From contig OY829383.1 of the NCBI GenBank assembly GCA_963691835.1, forward strand, positions 5,270,001 through 5,334,000: a DNA stretch of 64,000 nucleotides, in the 5' to 3' direction. Shown here piece after piece: positions 25,305 to 33,495 of the stretch. Under the pieces are notes generated by a model, which was not told the DNA's origin, ran no database searches, and was given only the letters and a program-made list of their open reading frames with translations. The DNA comes from G963691835 sp963691835 (GTDB lineage Bacteria; Pseudomonadota; Alphaproteobacteria; Thalassobaculales; Thalassobaculaceae). A program made the position numbers and the translations under genes. How positions within the stretch are numbered: the first letter of the stretch is position 1; each line of letters begins with the position of its first letter.

Positions 25305-25394
25305 GATCAAATCAAGGGGTGATGGGGTCACGAAATGATCCCATCACCGCATGATCAGCTCAAGAGACGGTCCAAGAAGGTTGGGAGGCGGAGG

Positions 25395-26078
25395 TCAGTG
25401 ACCGCCGCCGCCATCTCCACCGCCGCCGCCATCACTTTCACTCCCACTGCCGCCACCGCCGTCCTCGTCCAGTCCAGGATCCGAGGATGGGGGGGCACCG
25501 CCGAACGAAACGCCCGTACTGCCGACGCCGACCGAGGCAACCTGCCCGACGCCAACGACTTCCGTCCCACCGCCCGCACGGGGCGTGATCTCAACCTCTC
25601 CGTCGAGTACGGACACCGTTGTCGAGCCATCACCAGCGACCACGACAATGAAATCTGTCCCGCGAACACCAATGATCGCCGTTGGAGTCCCCAGCTGAAC
25701 GCCGGCCTTCCGCATGCGCCCCGTGACAAACCGGAACGCGCCTTTCGTCATCTCTGCGACGAACTTTCCATCCAAGGTCTTGTAGTCATAGACATAATCG
25801 TCGACGACAACCTCGGCGTTGGACCCAAGACGCATAACCGTATCGTCTTCAAAACGCGTGTGAAGCGCGCCGTCCGGCGGTGTGCGCAGGCCATGGTTGA
25901 AGTAAACCGGATCGCGGACATGAGCGTCCCGCCAGTCCGAGGTCTGCGGCGGGCGGCCGTATCCCCAAACAGAGATCAGCTCTATACGGCCAATGATTCC
26001 GGTCTGCGCCATGGCTTCGACAAGCGGGATCACCATCATGACACCCGCGGCCAAGGGAAGAAGGAAGGTTCTCATCAT
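25395..26078 (-). CDS. FecR-domain protein, secreted, with Gly-rich tail
   Basis: About 227 residues. A signal peptide (MMRTFLLPLAAGVMMVIPLVEAMA) is followed by a FecR-type beta domain with DDTVMRLGSNAEVVVDDYVYD, GKFVAEMTKGAFRFVTG and the hallmark TAIIGVRGTDFIVVV, then VSVLDGEVEI. The last ~35 residues are Gly/Ser/Asp-rich. The ATG at 26076-26078 has GGAAAGGAG upstream. This is the periplasmic FecR fold without the membrane anchor, ECF sigma factor or TonB receptor that normally accompany it. It therefore belongs to the stand-alone FecR group found in many proteobacteria, of uncertain function, perhaps extracellular ligand binding or matrix. Confidence 0.85.
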   Translation of the reverse strand: MMRTFLLPLAAGVMMVIPLVEAMAQTGIIGRIELISVWGYGRPPQTSDWRDAHVRDPVYFNHGLRTPPDGALHTRFEDDTVMRLGSNAEVVVDDYVYDYKTLDGKFVAEMTKGAFRFVTGRMRKAGVQLGTPTAIIGVRGTDFIVVVAGDGSTTVSVLDGEVEITPRAGGGTEVVGVGQVASVGVGSTGVSFGGAPPSSDPGLDEDGGGGSGSESDGGGGGDGGGGH

Positions 26079-26371
26079 CAAGCTCCTTTCCCGGCACCCA
26101 ATACTTGGAGCGCCGACTGCCAGTCCTCACCCCGATCACCTGATGATTAGCGCACACGGTTAAAGAACCCTCAACGCACCGAAACGGGAATCCGGATCTA
26201 TGCCGATCACGCACTCCACGTTGCACGACGGCAGGTCGTGGCGGCGATCTCAACGGTGATTTGTACTCAGCGTCCTGAGAGCCCACTGGAAGTTCGCATC
26301 CGGTCCGTGCTGGAATTATCAGGAGGCGGGAGAACCGGTGCATTCCGTGTCGATGGAGGGGGGACCGAAAC
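26079..26371. other. Divergent intergenic region, FecR protein / asparaginase
   Basis: 293 bp holding the promoters of both genes. The plus side ends in GGAGGGGGGACC, a strong ribosome site for the asparaginase. I see no recognisable RNA element or additional reading frame with coding character. Confidence 0.4.
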
Positions 26372-27412
26372 ATGTCAAAGCCGAGAATCAAAGTCGTTGC
26401 CCTGGGCGGGACCATCGCCATGGGAAAGGCAGCGGTCGGCGTAACACCCCAGTTGGGCGCCCAGGATCTTGTGGATGCCGTGCCTGAGCTCGGAGAGTTG
26501 GCCGCACTCCGTGCTGAGACGCTGATGAAGGTTGGCAGCCACGACCTTCAGTTCGACCAGATCCTGGAGTTGGCGGCCCATATCGCCAAACTGGCGGCGT
26601 CCAATGCTGTCGATGGGATTGTGGTCACCCAGGGGACGGACACAATCGAAGAGACGGCATTCCTGCTGGACTGCGTCTTGACCGTTCCGATCCCGATCGT
26701 GGTCATCGGTGCGATGCGAAACCCGCTGCAGACCTCCCCCGACGGGGCGGGCAATCTGCTCTCAGCGGTCAGGATCGCGGCCGACGCAGCAGTTCGACAG
26801 GATTCCGAGAGCCTGGGCGTCATGGTGGCCATGCTCGACTCGATCCACGCGGCGATCGAGGCGACAAAGGCGGATTCCACCAAGATCGACGCCTTCGCCA
26901 GCCGGACGGCCGGCCCCATCGGAACCATCGTGGAAGACCGGGTTCGGCTTTGGACCGCCCCAAGGCGGGAGTGGAAATCCATCATCGACGATTTGCTGAA
27001 AGCGGATCCAGCGGCGATCCAGGCGGCGGACGGTGTCGAGATCGCCTTTCTTGGAATGGCGCTAGATGAGAAAGGCGGCCTCGTCCAAGCGATGCTGAAA
27101 GACCCGGATTCGCTTGGCTACAAGGGGGCCCTGCTGGCGACCATGGGCGGCGGCCACGTCCCGAACCCACTGGCCGAACCTTTGGGAGAGCTGGCAAACC
27201 GAATGCCAGTCGTCTCGGCAGGCCGGGCGGGCAGCGGGCCGCTTCTGGCGAAGACCTATGGGGTCGTCGGTGCCGAGATTGACCTTGCCGAACGGGGCGT
27301 CATCTCCGCGGGCCGGCTGCACCCGCTCAAGGCACGGGTCCTATTGGCGCTTCTGATGCGCGCGGGTGTCGATCAATCGGGGATTCGGAAAGCGTTCGCA
27401 GCATTCTGCTAA
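26372..27412 (+). CDS. L-asparaginase family protein, cytoplasmic
   Basis: 346 residues. It has both asparaginase/glutaminase signatures: LGGTIAMG with the nucleophile Thr14, and VTQGTDTIEETAF with Thr89 and Asp90 of the second triad. No signal peptide is present, so it hydrolyses asparagine (or a related amide) in the cytoplasm. ATG start behind a strong ribosome site. It is convergent with the asparagine synthetase gene, which catalyses the opposite reaction, with only 48 bp between them. The Ala-Met after GGTI and the missing canonical Tyr in the flexible loop leave room for a different amide substrate. Confidence 0.9.
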   Translation: MSKPRIKVVALGGTIAMGKAAVGVTPQLGAQDLVDAVPELGELAALRAETLMKVGSHDLQFDQILELAAHIAKLAASNAVDGIVVTQGTDTIEETAFLLDCVLTVPIPIVVIGAMRNPLQTSPDGAGNLLSAVRIAADAAVRQDSESLGVMVAMLDSIHAAIEATKADSTKIDAFASRTAGPIGTIVEDRVRLWTAPRREWKSIIDDLLKADPAAIQAADGVEIAFLGMALDEKGGLVQAMLKDPDSLGYKGALLATMGGGHVPNPLAEPLGELANRMPVVSAGRAGSGPLLAKTYGVVGAEIDLAERGVISAGRLHPLKARVLLALLMRAGVDQSGIRKAFAAFC

Positions 27413-27438
27413 ACCGCGCGCAGCTAGAGCCAAGTCAA

Positions 27439-27463
27439 TAGAGCAGGTGCACGTCCTGCTCTA
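27439..27463. terminator. Hairpin between convergent asparaginase and asparagine synthetase genes
   Basis: Perfect 9-base inverted repeat TAGAGCAGG / CCTGCTCTA around a 7-base loop. The right arm contains the stop codon of the minus-strand synthetase gene. There is no strong T-run on either side (TTGACTT on the minus side), so it is a possible bidirectional terminator of moderate strength. Confidence 0.5.
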
Positions 27464-29287
27464 GGCACTGACCTTGTTGATCTCAAGCCAACGCTGAAGG
27501 CCCATGATCAGCCACATCCGCCAACCATTCAGTTTCCCCGAGACCATGGCGTCGTTGATCATGCCCATGGCTTTCCGGTCGATAACGCCATGCTTGGCGG
27601 CACGGTTCGCCTGAAACAGCTCAAGGGCGATATCCCGTAGGGGCCCCTGCCCCCAACGCATCAGCGGAATCCCAAAGCCCCGCTTCGGCACCTTATCGAA
27701 GCCCTCGGGGAGGTAGGGTCGCGCCGCATCGATCAGGACCCTCTTGATGCCACTGTCGGCGTAGGAGTTCGTCATCGGCTGATCCGGAACATCCTTGGCG
27801 ATCCGGGCAGCCACCGGAAATGAGAGTGCGAGGTCGATCAGATCCGTGTCCAGGTAGGGAACCCGCACCTCAAGCGAATGGGCCATCGACATGGTGTCGA
27901 TGTCTCGCAGCAGTTGGTTGTTCGTGTAGCCGCGCAGGGTCAGCACCGTCATCCGGTCGACCGGATCAGCCTCCGCCAACTCATCGGTCTCCAGAATGGC
28001 GTTGACCGGGGCTTCGGTCAGGGCGGACCGAAGGCTGGGCGCCAGGATCGCGCCCACATCGCTGTCTCCAAAAGTATTGTGAAACTGCGCATTTAGCCCG
28101 GCATATCTCGGCAGAAACGCATCGCCGTCCGGTCGGTCCGCCAGCATTTGTGCATGCCAGGGATAGCCCATGAAGAGGTCATCACCGCCCGTCCCCGATA
28201 TCGCGACTTTGGCCACGGCCGCTGTCGGTGCGGAAACGAGATATGTGTTGAGACCGTCGACGGAGGGTTGATCCATGGCCTCGACGATATGATCGAAGGC
28301 ATCCCGAACCTGCTCCCCCGTCACCTCGACCCGGGTATGGTTGGTCCCGATATGCTCGGCGATGCGTCCGGCGGTTCCCGTTTCGTCAAACTGTCCGAGC
28401 TCCGCCCCAAAACCGACCGAGAAGGTTTTGACCCGGTCTCCGATCTGGGAAGCGATCATGCCCACGAGGGTGGCACTGTCCACACCGCCACTCAGAAAGG
28501 CAGCGATCGGAACATCGCTGATGAGCTGGTCCCGGACGACCTGCTCGAGCCGTTCGCGCATCAGAAGAACCTGCTCTTCATAGGGAAGCGCACGGGCGCC
28601 TTCCACCCGGTCCAAACCGAATGTCCAATAGCGCTCCAAACGACGCTGACGCCCTTCAATCACCATGACATGCGCGGGCGGCAGCATGCGAACGCCCTTG
28701 ATCATGCTGAGCGGTTGATAAACGGAGCCTCGCAGCAAAAGCGACCGGACCGCGCGCGGCTCAACCCGGCGTTCCACCAAACCGCTGGCGAGGATCGACT
28801 TGATCTCAGAGCCGAACACGAGGGTCTTGCCCGCCTCCGCGTAGAGCAGCGGCTTAACGCCAAGCGCGTCTCGGGCGAGGACATAACGCTCCTTACCCTC
28901 TCCTCCACGGAGATCCGCGATCGCAAACGCGAAGATCCCGCGCAGACGCGGCAGCATGGCCTCGCCATACTCCATGTAGAGGCGGAGCACGACCTCGGTA
29001 TCACCTGTCGAACGGAACCGGTGTCCCTTCGCCTCCAACTCCGCCCGAAGGGGTGCCGGGTTGTAGAGCTCGCCGTTGTAAACGATCCAGACCAGCTCGC
29101 TCTCGTCTGCCATGGGTTGGTCGCCGTTGGCGGAGGGATCTTGGATCGCGAGCCGGCGCATGCCGAGCGTCGCGCGGCCGACATCGATGATCCCGTCGCC
29201 ATCGGGCCCCCGGTGGGCGATGGCGTCGATCATCGGCTGGACAACCTCCGGCATGCGTCGTCCGATGACACCGGCAATGCCGCACAT
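27461..29287 (-). CDS. asnB: Asparagine synthetase, glutamine-hydrolysing
   Basis: 608 residues. The N-terminal class II glutamine amidotransferase domain begins MCGIAGVIG with the nucleophile Cys2, followed by AHRGPDGDG and VYNGELYN. The C-terminal ATP-pyrophosphatase synthetase domain has FLSGGVDSATLVGM and LSGTGGDDLFMGYPWH, then MAHSLEVRVPYLD. Both active sites look complete. It is the last gene of a minus-strand operon with cystathionine synthase genes, a methyltransferase and a sulfotransferase-like gene, which begins 3 bp upstream. It could serve ordinary asparagine supply or, given the neighbours, amidate a cell-surface or small-molecule product as AsnB homologues do in several glycan clusters. 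Confidence 0.9.
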   Translation of the reverse strand: MCGIAGVIGRRMPEVVQPMIDAIAHRGPDGDGIIDVGRATLGMRRLAIQDPSANGDQPMADESELVWIVYNGELYNPAPLRAELEAKGHRFRSTGDTEVVLRLYMEYGEAMLPRLRGIFAFAIADLRGGEGKERYVLARDALGVKPLLYAEAGKTLVFGSEIKSILASGLVERRVEPRAVRSLLLRGSVYQPLSMIKGVRMLPPAHVMVIEGRQRRLERYWTFGLDRVEGARALPYEEQVLLMRERLEQVVRDQLISDVPIAAFLSGGVDSATLVGMIASQIGDRVKTFSVGFGAELGQFDETGTAGRIAEHIGTNHTRVEVTGEQVRDAFDHIVEAMDQPSVDGLNTYLVSAPTAAVAKVAISGTGGDDLFMGYPWHAQMLADRPDGDAFLPRYAGLNAQFHNTFGDSDVGAILAPSLRSALTEAPVNAILETDELAEADPVDRMTVLTLRGYTNNQLLRDIDTMSMAHSLEVRVPYLDTDLIDLALSFPVAARIAKDVPDQPMTNSYADSGIKRVLIDAARPYLPEGFDKVPKRGFGIPLMRWGQGPLRDIALELFQANRAAKHGVIDRKAMGMINDAMVSGKLNGWRMWLIMGLQRWLEINKVSA

Positions 29288-29290
29288 GGC

Positions 29291-29965
29291 CTAGACTCCA
29301 TACTCCGCGCAGAGCGCCTCGAACCGGCGGCGCGCCTGATCATAGACGTCATGGTCGCGCGCCAGGAGTGCCTTATCGAAATCGGCATCACCGGAGGCAC
29401 CATCTGGACTTCCGTCCGGCTCCGTCAGGTTCTCCCGAAGTGCGGGAAGCGCATACCCGAAGACCGCTTCGAACAGGGCCAAGCTTCTCTCATACGCGTC
29501 CGTCAGGCCGACGAACGCGAGTTCCTCGACCGCTACATCACCGAGGAAATGCCGATAAAGGCTGCCGATGAGCGGGTCGGACGCCAGCTCCCGCAAACCG
29601 ACCTCACCGGTATGTACCTTCCAGCCAAGAAGATTCTCGGGGCTGGCCTGTCGGCGCCATTGTTTGAAATGGGAAACCAGTCGGGCGCCAGGCTCCCTGA
29701 AGAATGCGGCGTATCGAGCATCGGTCGCCAGAGGGCGGTATTTGTCTGCGATGAAGTGACCGTGAACCGCGTCGTAGTTCGCCAAAAGCTCCCCTGGCCG
29801 CTCTTCCACGACGCGGGCCGCCCCTCGGCGGCGTTCCACCTGTTCAGGTTTTGTGGAGAGGGGCCTGTCGTCGTAGTCCAGCAAGAGCCGGTCGCCGAAG
29901 GTCTGCTCCAGCGCGACCCGGAAGCTCGTACCTGCCGTCTTTGGAATATGGATCGAGACGATCAT
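29291..29965 (-). CDS. Sulfotransferase-family-like protein
   Basis: 224 residues. The N-terminus VSIHIPKTAGTSFR is the 5'-phosphosulfate-binding loop of the sulfotransferase family 2/heparan-type group. A PSB-like Arg/Ser region follows in FFREPGARLVSHFKQW, where the 3'-phosphate site is expected. The protein is short for a sulfotransferase but contains both PAPS loops. It overlaps the methyltransferase gene by 4 bp and is 3 bp from asnB, so it belongs to the same transcript. Transfer of sulfate from PAPS to a glycan or lipid is the family expectation. The acceptor is unknown and no PAPS-making genes are visible. Confidence 0.78.
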   Translation of the reverse strand: MIVSIHIPKTAGTSFRVALEQTFGDRLLLDYDDRPLSTKPEQVERRRGAARVVEERPGELLANYDAVHGHFIADKYRPLATDARYAAFFREPGARLVSHFKQWRRQASPENLLGWKVHTGEVGLRELASDPLIGSLYRHFLGDVAVEELAFVGLTDAYERSLALFEAVFGYALPALRENLTEPDGSPDGASGDADFDKALLARDHDVYDQARRRFEALCAEYGV

Positions 29966-30777
29966 GATGTCGGGGTATCGGCTCCGCCGGTCTCACCGTC
30001 CACTTCGGAACCAGTCACCCCAAGTTGCTCTTCAAGCTCCTCCACCCGGCGCAGGCTGGTCCACAGTCTGCCCCGGAGAATGTTGAGAAGCTTTGTGCTG
30101 TTCAGAAGCTGGCGCGGATGCACGGTGGACAGGAGCCGACGGTCCGTGGCGTTCACCGCTGCCCTGAGTTTCGGCAACGCGGCAACGGCATTCGGATGGG
30201 CGAAGATGAAGATGTTCTGGACGTACCACCAGCTCACACGCTCATCCGTCCAGATCCGGGGACGAATGGCATCCGCCACGGACCAGCCCTGATCCAGGAA
30301 AAGCTCCGCCCAGCGGTGCTGCCACATCTCGTTCACGTGGTCGTCGCCCTGTTGCCCAGGAACGGCCGCAGAGAAGAGAACCACAGGAGCCGCCGCCATC
30401 AGATCCGCGACGAAGCCCGCCGCCCGGTCACCGGGCAGGTGCTCCGCCACTTCAAGCGACATGGCCATATCAAACTTTCGGTCCAGCGAGACCGGCTGTT
30501 TCAGGTCAGTCGGGTGAAACAGGTCCGGCGCCACTTCCAGCATATCCGGCTCGACATAGTCCCCGTCGAGGCCCATGACGTCCTCGACGCCCAAGTCCTT
30601 CGCCGCAGCAATCCATGTTCCGATGCCGCAACCGAAATCGACGATTGATTGCGGCCGGCCCACAATCTCAAACACGTGGCTGAGGATGATATCCGCCGAG
30701 CGCCGGGAACCGGCTCTCAGGTCTTCGTAGAACTGACGGTCGTACGGGCTGGCGCCGGTCGCGTCCTCGGCGGTCAT
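29962..30777 (-). CDS. SAM-dependent methyltransferase, class I
   Basis: 271 residues with the Rossmann methyltransferase motif I IVDFGCGIGTWIAAA, motif II GLDGDY with the acidic residue at the end of strand 2, and a post-I MAMSLEVAEHLPGD typical of UbiE/COQ5-like small-molecule methyltransferases. The ~60-residue C-terminus (LRGRLWTSLRRVEELEEQLG) looks like a short coiled coil. The gene is coupled by 4-bp overlaps to both the cystathionine synthase/lyase upstream and the sulfotransferase downstream. Glycan or lipid-linked acceptors are common for enzymes in such settings, but the acceptor is unknown. Confidence 0.82.
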   Translation of the reverse strand: MTAEDATGASPYDRQFYEDLRAGSRRSADIILSHVFEIVGRPQSIVDFGCGIGTWIAAAKDLGVEDVMGLDGDYVEPDMLEVAPDLFHPTDLKQPVSLDRKFDMAMSLEVAEHLPGDRAAGFVADLMAAAPVVLFSAAVPGQQGDDHVNEMWQHRWAELFLDQGWSVADAIRPRIWTDERVSWWYVQNIFIFAHPNAVAALPKLRAAVNATDRRLLSTVHPRQLLNSTKLLNILRGRLWTSLRRVEELEEQLGVTGSEVDGETGGADTPTS

Positions 30778-31940
30778 GCCAATGCCGCCTCCAGCTCAGC
30801 CAAGAGATCGTCGGCGTCCTCGATACCGCAGGACAACCGGACCAGTCCATCAGATATACCAAGCTCCGCCCGAATCTCGGGCGGAATTGACGCGTGGGTC
30901 ATGATCGCCGGATGCTCGATGAGGCTTTCGACACCGCCCAGACTCTCCGCCAAAGCGAATAGCTCACACCGCTCGAGAAACCGGCGGGACTCATCGAGGC
31001 CACCCTTCAGGATCGCGGTAACCATACCGCCGAAGCCGTTCATCTGGCGTTTGGCCAGTTCATGCTGCGGGTGGCTCTCCAAACCAGGATAGTAGACACG
31101 CTCAATCTTTGGATGGCTCTCCAGGAAAGCCGCGACTTTCTGTGCGTTCTCCGTATGGCGCTCCATCCGGATCGGGAGGGTCTTGAGCGCGCGGAGTACC
31201 AGAAAGCTGTCGAACGGGCCCGGGACCGAGCCGATGGCATTCTGCAGGAACACCATCTTGTCCAAGATCGCGTCACGCCCCTGGGCCACGACGGCGATGC
31301 CCCCGACAACATCCGAGTGGCCGTTGAGATACTTGGTCGAGGAATGCATGACGATATCGAAGCCATGATCCAGCGGCCGTTGCACATAGGGCGAACAGAA
31401 CGTGTTATCGCACACGCTGATCAACCCGTTCTCTTTGGCGATCTTGGAGACTGCAGCGAGATCCACCAGCTTCAACAGCGGATTGGTCGGACTCTCCACC
31501 CAGATCATCTTGGTTTCTTCGCGGATCTCCGCCTGGATCGCCGCGGGATCGCTCATGTCCACGAAGCTGAAGGTGAGCCCGGCAGTCCGCCGTCGCACCC
31601 CTTCGAACAGGCGGTAGCTGCCACCGTAGAGGTCGTCCATCGCGATGATGTGGGAGCCACTGTCGAGCAGCTCCAGAATGGTCCCCATCGCGGCAAGGCC
31701 GGAGGCAAAGGCAAACCCCTTCTGGCCGTTCTCCAGGTCCGCGACACAGTCCTCCAACGCAAACCGCGTGGGGTTGTGGCTTCGCGAGTACTCGAAACCC
31801 TTATGAACGCCCGGGCTCTCCTGGACGTAGGTAGAGGTCGCGTAGATCGGCGTCATGATCGCCCCGGTGGTGGGATCGGGACGCTGTCCGGCATGGATCG
31901 CGCGGGTGGCGAAGCCTGGACGATTTCGGCTTTGAGACAT
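30774..31940 (-). CDS. Cystathionine gamma-synthase/lyase family PLP enzyme
   Basis: 388 residues, full length for the Cys/Met-metabolism PLP family. FATRAIHAGQRPD and YSRSHNPTRFALE mark the N-terminal arm and phosphate cradle, then FASGLAAMGTILELL. The PLP aspartate is in SVCDNTF and the Schiff-base lysine in HSSTKYLNGHSD (Lys203). I start at the ATG at 31938-31940. It lies 57 bp after the cystathionine beta-synthase stop. The pair makes a complete reverse-transsulfuration route from homocysteine to cysteine if this enzyme acts as the gamma-lyase. Gamma-synthase activity cannot be excluded. Confidence 0.88.
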   Translation of the reverse strand: MSQSRNRPGFATRAIHAGQRPDPTTGAIMTPIYATSTYVQESPGVHKGFEYSRSHNPTRFALEDCVADLENGQKGFAFASGLAAMGTILELLDSGSHIIAMDDLYGGSYRLFEGVRRRTAGLTFSFVDMSDPAAIQAEIREETKMIWVESPTNPLLKLVDLAAVSKIAKENGLISVCDNTFCSPYVQRPLDHGFDIVMHSSTKYLNGHSDVVGGIAVVAQGRDAILDKMVFLQNAIGSVPGPFDSFLVLRALKTLPIRMERHTENAQKVAAFLESHPKIERVYYPGLESHPQHELAKRQMNGFGGMVTAILKGGLDESRRFLERCELFALAESLGGVESLIEHPAIMTHASIPPEIRAELGISDGLVRLSCGIEDADDLLAELEAALA

Positions 31941-31997
31941 GGAGTTATCCGTATCAGAAGGGAGTTCAGTTAGACGAGCAGCCAACCCTCAGTCCTG

Positions 31998-33368
31998 TTA
32001 GGACATGCGCCGCCGCATGTGATTGACGAGATCGATCTTGGTGACGAAGCCAATGAACGTTTCCCCGTCCCGAACGATCGCCACCTTGTTCTCCCGGAAG
32101 AGCGAGAGAACGTCGGACAGCGGCGCGGCAGGCGATACCACATCCAGGTCCTTGACCATATGGTCGGCGACACTGTCCTTGAAGTGCTCCGCGTTCTCGA
32201 AGGTCGCGAGCATCATGTCTTCTTCGTCGATCAGACCGACAAGCGCGCCGCCCTCCATCACGGGGAGTTGCGAGATATCGCTTGCCCGCATGCGGGAGTA
32301 GGCCGTCAGGAGCGTGTCGTCCGGCTGAACGGAGACCATGTCGCTTTTGTCGGCCCTCCGCACCACGAGGTCGCGAAGATCGCCGTGGGCCTCCCGGTCG
32401 ACGAGCCCATTGTCGATAAGCCAGGCATCGTTGAAGGCCTTCGAAAGGTATTTGTTTCCCGTGTCGCAGACGAAGGTGACAACCTTCTTCGGTTCCGTCT
32501 GACGGCGGCACCACTTCAGCGCACCCGCGATCAGCGTGCCCGTGGACGAGCCGCCCAGAATTCCCTCGATCCGGAGAAGGTCGTTGGCGGCCTGAAAGGC
32601 TTCCTTGTCCGTGACCGTCTCTCCATCGTCGATCACCGAAAGATCCAGGTTCGGCGGAATGAAGTCCTCACCAATCCCCTCGACAAGCCAGGAGCCACCG
32701 GCATAGTCGACCTTGCCGGTCTTCACAGCCTCGGCCACAACCGATCCATCGGGGTCGGCGACCACCATCCTGACATGCGGCGCGACACGCCGCATGAAGC
32801 GGCCGATGCCGCTGATCGTCCCGCCGGAGCCTACTCCGGTGACCACCGCGTCAAGCTCGTGACCCATCTGGCGCCATATCTCGGGTGCGGTTCCGGTCTC
32901 GTGGGCCAGGGGGTTGTTCGGGTTGTCAAACTGGCTGGCCCAGAAGGAGTTCGGGATCTCCTTCGCCAGCCGCTCCGCCATGTCCTGATAGTAAGCCGGG
33001 TGCCCCTTGGGAACGTCGGAGCGGGTCAGCACGATTTCGGCACCCAGCGCCTTCAGATGAAAGATCTTGTCCTGGCTCATCTTGTCGGGAATCACCAGAA
33101 GCATCCGGTATCCCTTTTGGGCCGCGACCAAAGCAAGGCCAAGACCGGTGTTGCCGGCCGTCGCCTCGATGATCGTCCCGCCGGGTTTGATCTTACCCTC
33201 GCGCTCAGCAGCCTCGATCATCGACAGCCCGATCCGGTCTTTGATCGAGCCGCCCGGGTTCTGGTTCTCCAGCTTCGCGAACAGTCGGCAGGGACCCGCA
33301 TCGAGCCGGGTCAGCTCAACAATGGGCGTGTCGCCGATCATGTGTAGAACGGAGCTGGATGTCGTCAT
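31998..33368 (-). CDS. Cystathionine beta-synthase with C-terminal CBS pair
   Basis: 456 residues. The PLP domain (about 1-320) has NQNPGGSIKDR with the PLP lysine (Lys43), ATAGNTGLGLALVA and VTGVGSGGTISGIGRF, as in eukaryote-like beta-synthases rather than CysK. The C-terminal ~115 residues carry two CBS motifs (MVSVQPDDTLLTAYSRM and VVSPAAPLSDVLSLFREN), the Bateman module that binds SAM or other adenosyl ligands in eukaryotic enzymes. ATG start with GGGAGGAAAGC. It is the first gene of a five-gene minus-strand operon ending with asnB. No SAM riboswitch is visible upstream. Confidence 0.9.
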   Translation of the reverse strand: MTTSSSVLHMIGDTPIVELTRLDAGPCRLFAKLENQNPGGSIKDRIGLSMIEAAEREGKIKPGGTIIEATAGNTGLGLALVAAQKGYRMLLVIPDKMSQDKIFHLKALGAEIVLTRSDVPKGHPAYYQDMAERLAKEIPNSFWASQFDNPNNPLAHETGTAPEIWRQMGHELDAVVTGVGSGGTISGIGRFMRRVAPHVRMVVADPDGSVVAEAVKTGKVDYAGGSWLVEGIGEDFIPPNLDLSVIDDGETVTDKEAFQAANDLLRIEGILGGSSTGTLIAGALKWCRRQTEPKKVVTFVCDTGNKYLSKAFNDAWLIDNGLVDREAHGDLRDLVVRRADKSDMVSVQPDDTLLTAYSRMRASDISQLPVMEGGALVGLIDEEDMMLATFENAEHFKDSVADHMVKDLDVVSPAAPLSDVLSLFRENKVAIVRDGETFIGFVTKIDLVNHMRRRMS

Positions 33369-33495
33369 GCTTTCCTCCCGGTCCCGCCGTGTCCGTCACG
33401 GGTAGCGGGAGGATAGGCGCGCGCGCGGCTGGAAGAAACAGGCTTGGCGGACATCTGCGATGCTGTTTCGGAACGACTAGGAGTCCGGAGACCGG

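Noticed and set aside
28148..30292. 714-codon open frame on the plus strand opposite asnB and the sulfotransferase gene
   Set aside because: It lies antisense to two genes with clear family motifs, has no recognisable domains and shows the Arg/Pro/His-rich shadow composition.
33369..33495. Possible SAM riboswitch before the cystathionine beta-synthase gene
   Set aside because: No SAM-I, SAM-II or SAH consensus segments could be found in the leader.
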